A stretch of 64,000 bases of DNA, from positions 129,875 to 193,874 of the forward strand of contig NZ_JAKZLB010000003.1 of NCBI RefSeq assembly GCF_022808865.1. Reading direction: 5' to 3'. Under the pieces are notes generated by a model. The model did not search any database and was not told where the DNA came from. It saw nothing but the letters and a program-made list of their open reading frames with translations. Both the position numbers and the translations under genes were made by a program. Positions within the stretch are counted from its first letter, which is position 1. The number at the start of each line of letters is the position of its first letter. This DNA is from Geothrix oryzisoli. Lineage in GTDB: Bacteria; Acidobacteriota; Holophagae; Holophagales; Holophagaceae. Positions 59,027 to 64,000 of this stretch are shown here, one piece after another.

Positions 59027-60124
59027 GTGGTCCACTGGCTCATCACCCAGCGGAGGATCGTCCTGACCAGCCCACCCGTGGCAGCCCGTCTCACCCGCCT
59101 CGGCCTGCTGGACCCTCTGCGCGGCATCCTGGCGGTGTGCGTCGCGGTGTACCACTTGGGCGTGTGGTTCAACATCTCGCAGTCGGGCGGGGGCGCGAAC
59201 ATCGCCATGGCGCGCCTGGGGAACTACAGCGTATCGGCCTTCTTCGTGCTGAGCGGCTTCGTGCTGTTCCGCACCACGCCCTGGAGCCGCGTGCGGAAGG
59301 AGGGGCCGGGCCGGTTCTACCTCCGCCGCTTCCTGCGGCTGGCGCCGGTGTTCTACCTCGTCTGCGCCCTGAATGTGGCCTTCCGCCTGGGTATGGGCCC
59401 CGAGGTCTCGCTCCGGTTCATCCTCGAGAACCTGACGCTGACCTTCGGCGCCATCCATCCCAACCACGCCCTGGTGACCGGCGGCTGGTATGTGGGGCTG
59501 GTGGCCCTGCTGTACTTCGCCTATCCCGCCCTGGCCTGGCTGCGCGAGCAGGGCGGGCTCTGGTTTCTCGGCGCGCTGGCCCTGGGCCTCTGGGCCTGGA
59601 GCCTGCCTTCGACCCTGCACGGCGTGATGGAGCAGCCCCTCTGGAACCGGTTCCATACCTACGTTCTGGCGCCCAACCAGCTGTTCCTCCTAGCCTGGGG
59701 CGCCCTGCTGGCGGGCCTGCACGCCGCCACGGGGAAGCGGCTGGAACCCAAGCTCGCACTGCTGCTGGCGCTGCCGCTGGTCTGGTTCCTGATCAAGCCC
59801 ACGCCCCAGTTCTTCGATCACCTGGCGGCCCTCACGGGCTGGCACCGCTACGGCTACCTGCTGGCGGTGACGGGGCTGGTGGCGCTGGCTGCCTTCACGC
59901 GGGATGGCGAGCCGGGCTGGTTCGGAAGGCAGCTCACCCGCCTGGGAGCCTGGAGCTACGGCATCTACCTGCTGCACCCCTTCACCATGAAGCTGGTGGC
60001 CCCGCGGGCCTCCGGCCTCCTGGGCTTCAGTCTGGCCCTGGGCCTGGCCCTCGTGGCGGCCCGGGCGGTCCACCGCTGGATCGAGGAGCCCCTGGGTAGG
60101 CTGGGGCGGGGCGCGAAGGGCTGA
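59027..60124 (+). CDS. Acyltransferase 3 family membrane protein
   Basis: 365 residues with about ten hydrophobic helices. It has LLDPLRGILAVCVAVYHLG, FFVLSGFVLFRT, FYLRRFLRLAPVFYLV and LGAWSYGIYLLHPFTM of the OafA/YrhL type. It probably O-acetylates a cell-surface sugar. The GTG start is tentative; later GTG codons are possible. Confidence 0.85.
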   Translation: MVHWLITQRRIVLTSPPVAARLTRLGLLDPLRGILAVCVAVYHLGVWFNISQSGGGANIAMARLGNYSVSAFFVLSGFVLFRTTPWSRVRKEGPGRFYLRRFLRLAPVFYLVCALNVAFRLGMGPEVSLRFILENLTLTFGAIHPNHALVTGGWYVGLVALLYFAYPALAWLREQGGLWFLGALALGLWAWSLPSTLHGVMEQPLWNRFHTYVLAPNQLFLLAWGALLAGLHAATGKRLEPKLALLLALPLVWFLIKPTPQFFDHLAALTGWHRYGYLLAVTGLVALAAFTRDGEPGWFGRQLTRLGAWSYGIYLLHPFTMKLVAPRASGLLGFSLALGLALVAARAVHRWIEEPLGRLGRGAKG

Positions 60125-61567
60125 TCAGCTCCCGCCGATCCGCGCGTAGAAGCTGGTGCGGCGGAGGTTCTCCTCGACCTTGAAGGCCTGCTGCATGGGG
60201 GGGAAGGCGCGCTGCTCACAGTCCGTGCGCTCGCAGAGGCGGCAGGTGACACCCACGGGAACCGGCGGCTGGTCCAGGCGCAGGCCGTCGGCGTAGATGA
60301 GCTCCTTGGCGTGGCCCATCTCGCAGCCCAGGCCCAGGGCCTGCATGGCGTGCTGGCCGCGGTAGCCGCCGGTGTCCTTCTGGATGGTGCGGGCGATGCA
60401 GAAGTACTTGCGGCCGTCCGGCATCTCGCTGAGCTGGGTGCGGATGAGGCCCGGTGTGAGGAAGGCCGCGTGGGCGTTCCAGCGCGGGCAGGCGCCCGAG
60501 AACCGGGCGAAGCGGATGCCCGAGGCGGAGAAGCTCTTGGAGATGTTCCCGGCGATGTCGATGCGCAGGAAGTGGAAGGGCACGCCTTCGGAGCCGGGCC
60601 GCCGCAGGGTCGTGAGGCGGTGGCAGACCTGCTCGAAGCTGGTCTGGAACCGGCGGGCCAGGATCTCGATGTCGTAGCGCTCGGCCCGGGCGGCCCGCAG
60701 GAAGCGGTCGTAGGGCATGAGCACGGCGCCGGCGAAGTAGTTGGCCAGGGCCACCCGGGCCAGGGCGCGCGAGGCGGGCGTGCGCAGGAGCGGGTGGTCG
60801 GCCAGGTGGTCCAGCAGGTCGCCGTGGTCCAGCAGGGCCAGCTGGTGGGCGAGCTGGAAGGTGCGGCTCCGCTGGGGCAGCAGCTCCGACAGGCTGAGGA
60901 TCCGGCGGTCGGGGTCGTAGCGGCGCAGCAGGCCGGGGCCCTCGGAGACGCGGTGGATGCGGATCTGGACGTCCCGCGCCTCGAAGGCCGCGGCGAGGGC
61001 CGGGTAGGGCTGGTCCGCGTCCAGGCCGGCGCTGGTCCAGAGCTCCTCCGCCACCGTCTCCAGCTCCGGGAAGTGGTTCATGGCCTGCTGGATGAAGTCG
61101 CCCACCTCCTCCGAGGGCAGCCGGGTGGCCTCGGGGTCGAAGCCCTGCCCGTCGCTGAGCTTGTCGGCCAGCGTGTCCAGGCTGTCCTGGCTGTGCTGGT
61201 AGGCGCGGTACAACTCGAAGACGCCCCGGGCCAGGGTGGGGCTGTTCTGCACCAGCTCCCGCACATCCTGGGCCTGGAGTCCCAGGGCCTCGAACAGGGG
61301 ATCGCCGAAGGCCTCCATGAGGTCGTCGGACAGGCGCTGGTCCTCTTCCGGGGCCAGGGCCCGCAGGTCCAGGTGGAACTGCTGGGCCAGCCGGATGAGC
61401 AGGGGCGCGGTGAGGGGGCGCTTGTTCCCCTCGATGAGGTTCAGGTAGCTGGGGCTGATGCCCAGGGATTCCGCCAGCTGGACCTGGCTCAGGCCCTCCT
61501 GGCGGCGGAGGAGGCGGATCTTGGCGCCGAGGCGGGCGGCGGGCTTGCTGGGGGCGGCGGAGGGCAT
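60125..61567 (-). CDS. XRE-family regulator, RamB/ScfR type (short-chain fatty acid metabolism)
   Basis: 480 residues. Residues 12-70 are an XRE helix-turn-helix (LGAKIRLLRRQEGLSQVQLAESLGISPSYLNLIEGNKRPL). A middle IrrE/ImmA-like domain has FQLAHQLALLDH in place of HExxH, so it is unlikely to be a protease. The C-terminal part (DUF2083) has CPRWNAHAAF, PVGVTCRLCERTDCEQRAFPPM with four Cys. Such proteins regulate glyoxylate-shunt and acetate or propionate genes, which fits its divergence from isocitrate lyase. Confidence 0.9.
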   Translation of the reverse strand: MPSAAPSKPAARLGAKIRLLRRQEGLSQVQLAESLGISPSYLNLIEGNKRPLTAPLLIRLAQQFHLDLRALAPEEDQRLSDDLMEAFGDPLFEALGLQAQDVRELVQNSPTLARGVFELYRAYQHSQDSLDTLADKLSDGQGFDPEATRLPSEEVGDFIQQAMNHFPELETVAEELWTSAGLDADQPYPALAAAFEARDVQIRIHRVSEGPGLLRRYDPDRRILSLSELLPQRSRTFQLAHQLALLDHGDLLDHLADHPLLRTPASRALARVALANYFAGAVLMPYDRFLRAARAERYDIEILARRFQTSFEQVCHRLTTLRRPGSEGVPFHFLRIDIAGNISKSFSASGIRFARFSGACPRWNAHAAFLTPGLIRTQLSEMPDGRKYFCIARTIQKDTGGYRGQHAMQALGLGCEMGHAKELIYADGLRLDQPPVPVGVTCRLCERTDCEQRAFPPMQQAFKVEENLRRTSFYARIGGS

Positions 61568-61721
61568 GGGGACCTCGTTTACATCAATTTACAAAATCAA
61601 TGGAGAGAATTGACAGATATTTTCAATTCAACCCCTATCAAATCAGCTGTTCATTGACTCACCACAGAATAGGTCAATCTTTGACATCACGCCACCCCCA
61701 ACCCCCCACCTGAGGTGCCCC
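61568..61721. promoter_or_regulatory. Divergent control region between regulator and aceA
   Basis: AT-rich. Two inverted repeats stand out: GAATTGA-N9-TCAATTC (61607-61629) and TTGAC-N14-GTCAA (61654-61677), with TTTACATCAATTTACAAAATC nearer the regulator start. They are candidate RamB-type operators controlling both genes. Confidence 0.55.
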
Positions 61722-62996
61722 ATGACCCCCAAGTTCCCCATCCCCCCCATCGAGGACGACCTCCAGGCGCACCGCTGGGAGGGCATCACCCGGCCCTATG
61801 GCCCGGAGACGGTCAAGAAGCTCCGCGGCAGCCTCCGCATCGAGCACACCCTGGCCAAGCTGGGGGCCCGCAAGCTCTGGAGGCTGCTCCAGAACGAGGA
61901 GCCCACCCGAGCCCTGGGCGCCCTCAGCGGCGGCCAGGCGGTCCAGATGGCCAAGGCCGGCCTCAAGGCCATCTACTGCTCCGGCTGGCAGGTGGCGGCG
62001 GACGCCAACCTCTCGGGCCAGACCTACCCGGACCAGAGCCTCTACCCCGCCAACTCCGTTCCGGCCCTGGTGAAGCGCCTCAACGGGGCCCTCCAGCGGG
62101 CCGATCAGGTCGAGCACGGTGAGGGCGGCGTGAGCCGCGACTGGTTCCTGCCCATCGTGGCGGACGCCGAGGCCGGCTTCGGCGGCCCCCTCAACGCCTA
62201 CGAGCTGATGAAGGGCATGATCGAGGCGGGCGCCTCGGGCGTCCACTTCGAGGACCAGCTCTCCAGCGAGAAGAAGTGCGGCCACCTCGGCGGCAAGGTC
62301 CTCATCCCCACGGGCCACTTCATCCGCACCCTGGTGGCGGCCCGCCTGGCGGCGGACGTCATGGACACGCCCACCCTCATCATCGCCCGCACGGACGCCG
62401 ACTCGGCCCGCCTCATCACCTCCGACATCGACGAGCGCGACCGGCCCTTCCTCACGGGGGAGCGCACGCCCGAGGGCTTCCACCGCATCACCGGCGGCGT
62501 CCAGATGGCCATCGCCCGCGCCAAGGCCTACGCGCCCTATGCCGACCTGATCTGGTGCGAGACCTCCACGCCCGACCTGAAGGAGGCCCGCGAGTTCGCC
62601 GAGGGCGTCCACGCCGAGTTCCCCGGCAAGCTGCTGGCCTACAACTGCTCGCCGTCCTTCAACTGGAAGAAGAAGCTCTCCGACGAGGAGATCGCCACCT
62701 TCCAGCGGGAGCTGAACGCCCTGGGCTACAAGTTCCAGTTCATCACCCTGGCGGGCTTCCACAGCCTGAACTTCGGAATGTTCGAGCTGGCCCATGCCTA
62801 CCGTACGGAGCACATGACCGCCTACGCCCGGCTGCAGGAGGCCGAGTTCGCCGCCGAGGCCCAGGGCTACACGGCCACCAAGCACCAGCGGGAGGTCGGC
62901 ACCGGCTACTTCGACGAAGTCGCCCAGGCCGTCAGCGGTGGCCTGGCTTCCACCCTGGCCCTGGTGGGTTCCACCGAGGCCCAGCAGTTCCGCTGA
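61722..62996 (+). CDS. aceA: Isocitrate lyase
   Basis: 424 residues. It cleaves isocitrate to glyoxylate and succinate. The catalytic KKCGH is present ([17 protein letters not shown]), with [38 protein letters not shown] and [11 protein letters not shown]. Malate synthase is not in the window. It is divergent from a glyoxylate-type regulator. Confidence 0.97.
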   Translation: MTPKFPIPPIEDDLQAHRWEGITRPYGPETVKKLRGSLRIEHTLAKLGARKLWRLLQNEEPTRALGALSGGQAVQMAKAGLKAIYCSGWQVAADANLSGQTYPDQSLYPANSVPALVKRLNGALQRADQVEHGEGGVSRDWFLPIVADAEAGFGGPLNAYELMKGMIEAGASGVHFEDQLSSEKKCGHLGGKVLIPTGHFIRTLVAARLAADVMDTPTLIIARTDADSARLITSDIDERDRPFLTGERTPEGFHRITGGVQMAIARAKAYAPYADLIWCETSTPDLKEAREFAEGVHAEFPGKLLAYNCSPSFNWKKKLSDEEIATFQRELNALGYKFQFITLAGFHSLNFGMFELAHAYRTEHMTAYARLQEAEFAAEAQGYTATKHQREVGTGYFDEVAQAVSGGLASTLALVGSTEAQQFR

Positions 62997-63019
62997 AGCG
63001 CAGAGCCAGGCCTGGTACG

Positions 63020-63430
63020 CTAGGGCTTTCCGGACACGGCCCGGAAGACGTCCAGCACCAGGCTCTGGCCCGGCACCGTGTTGGGGTAGCGCACGGCCAG
63101 GGAGAGCCGCAGGCCCGACTCACCCACCAGGTCGAAGCGGAAGGGCCGGTCCTGTTGGGCCCAGCGATCGGGGGCGACCGTCCAGCGGAGGGTCGCCCTC
63201 GGTTCGCCCGGGAGGATCTCCAGGTCCTGTCCCTCCGCGGTCTCCGCCCGCCAGTGGCCCACGGGCAGGAGCAGCTCCACCCGCCAGCGGCCGTCCTGCT
63301 TCCGCGCCAGGGCCGTGAGCTGCTCCACGCGTCGGCCCGCCAGGGTGGTCTCCAGCCGCCTCGGACCGCCGCAGGCCGCCAGCCCCGCCAGCAGGAGCAG
63401 CGCGGGGACCTGGGTCCAGGGAGCCGACAT
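63020..63430 (-). CDS. Hypothetical lipoprotein
   Basis: 136 residues with lipobox LAGLAAC (C20). The mature part is beta-rich (GRWRVELLLPVGHWRAETA, RATLRWTVAPDRW, FDLVGESGLRLSLAVRYPNT). Family not recognised. It follows the hydrolase gene at the edge of the window. Confidence 0.65.
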   Translation of the reverse strand: MSAPWTQVPALLLLAGLAACGGPRRLETTLAGRRVEQLTALARKQDGRWRVELLLPVGHWRAETAEGQDLEILPGEPRATLRWTVAPDRWAQQDRPFRFDLVGESGLRLSLAVRYPNTVPGQSLVLDVFRAVSGKP

Positions 63431-63454
63431 GGTACCTCCGGGTGGGAGGAGGGA

Positions 63455-64000
63455 CTACTTGGGGGCGGGGCCGCCCGTGGGTTTCTTCTCGGCCGGGGCC
63501 GGTCCGCCGGTCATGCCTTCCGGCGAAGCGGGGGCGGGGGCGGCACCCTTGGCCCGGGCCTCGGCATAGCGCTTCCCGGTGTGGTGGTAGGTGAGGTACT
63601 CGCCGAAGTAGACGGCCATGAGGTCGGAGCAGTCCTTGAAGTAGGCGAACCCGTGGTCGCCCCCTTCTTTCAGGTCCACGGCCACGCCAGGCAGGTCCTT
63701 CAAGGCCTGGGCGTTCTCGGCAGCGTCCTTGTCGTCCATGGAGGCCAGCACCAGGACGGAGGGACGGCTGCGGAGCACGGCGCCCTTCAGGCGGTCCCGG
63801 GCGCTGTCCCCGAAGGCACCCGTGCCGGCGGGGCTGAGGCTGAGGATGGCCACGGGCTTCACTTCCGGGGCGGCCAGGAGCACCGCGAAGGCTCCGACAC
63901 TGGAGCCCGCCAGGCCGAGGCGGCGCCCATCCACGCCCGGCTGCTTGCGGAGCCAGGTGGCGGCCTGGGCCAGGTCGGCGGGGATCTTGTCGAAGCCCAC
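63455..64000 (-). CDS. Alpha/beta hydrolase, dienelactone-hydrolase-like (5' end outside window)
   Basis: 181 codons of a gene that continues past the right edge. LGLAGSSVGAFAVLLAA is the nucleophile elbow (GxSxG), RPSVLVLASMDDKDA carries the acid, and GGDHGFAYF the catalytic His. A Pro/Gly/Lys-rich tail follows. Substrate unknown. Confidence 0.8.
   Translation of the reverse strand: MGFDKIPADLAQAATWLRKQPGVDGRRLGLAGSSVGAFAVLLAAPEVKPVAILSLSPAGTGAFGDSARDRLKGAVLRSRPSVLVLASMDDKDAAENAQALKDLPGVAVDLKEGGDHGFAYFKDCSDLMAVYFGEYLTYHHTGKRYAEARAKGAAPAPASPEGMTGGPAPAEKKPTGGPAPK

Overview
The window is a 64 kb stretch of a GC-rich (about two thirds G+C) Gram-negative chromosome. Housekeeping genes (trmD, rplS, rlmN, prfB, rpsF, rpsR, pth, rplY, ppk, mrp, folE, purM, aceA) are mixed with outer-membrane proteins, BamD, several lipoproteins and family types (DUF6448, DUF2239, DUF3501-like) that together suggest an Acidobacteriota lineage of the Holophaga/Geothrix kind. 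That assignment is inferred from protein resemblance and gene style; no search was run. I see no rRNA, tRNA, CRISPR array, transposase or prophage.

Layout. 1-9 kb: end of a UbiD decarboxylase, then a minus-strand run with two paralogous beta-barrel proteins flanking rplS, trmD, an ExoD-like membrane protein, rlmN, an MscS channel with a cyclic-nucleotide domain, a ThiE/TenI-like protein and an aldo/keto reductase. 9-20 kb: bamD with a lipase-like hydrolase, prfB, an M1-type metallopeptidase, then rpsR-rpsF and pth...rplY, with a lipoprotein, a DUF6448 protein and a self-regulated TetR gene inserted among the ribosomal genes. 20-30 kb: ppk1, mrp, a phosphate-binding lipoprotein, a thioesterase, a K+ channel next to a Kef-type antiporter, and an M28 peptidase.

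30.2-36.2 kb is an arsenic-resistance island: arsR1, a Cys-tailed AhpD-like protein, acr3, a Cys-less rhodanese, an ArsN-type acetyltransferase, arsC, arsR2, arsM, an ArsP-type permease and a small thioredoxin. Two promoters share the operator TTTCG-N8-CGAAA. Most proteins of the island carry extra terminal cysteine clusters. 36.2-40.6 kb: a prephenate dehydrogenase-chorismate mutase fusion, then a minus-strand operon of a Tat-type metallophosphoesterase, a Rieske protein and, just downstream, an ECF sigma factor fused through a membrane helix to an anti-sigma-K-like domain. 40.8-43.7 kb: an oxidative-stress group (superoxide dismutase, Dps, DUF3501-like, rubrerythrin, PNPOx-like). 43.8-51.5 kb: DUF218 protein plus class A beta-lactamase, small enzymes, DoxX, CPBP protease and a short YidC paralogue.

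51.6-53.3 kb holds an AT-rich foreign gene (RelA/SpoT domain) bounded by GTTAGGCC/GGCCTAAC and an attC-like half-site, i.e. an integron-cassette-like insert. Next to it lies a duplicated 3' end of folE, separated from intact folE by a fibronectin-type lipoprotein gene. A similar 3'-end-plus-terminator duplication exists at rpsR (14.7-15.1 kb). 56-64 kb: purM, malic enzyme, an acyltransferase, and isocitrate lyase divergent from a RamB/ScfR-type regulator, ending in a partial hydrolase.
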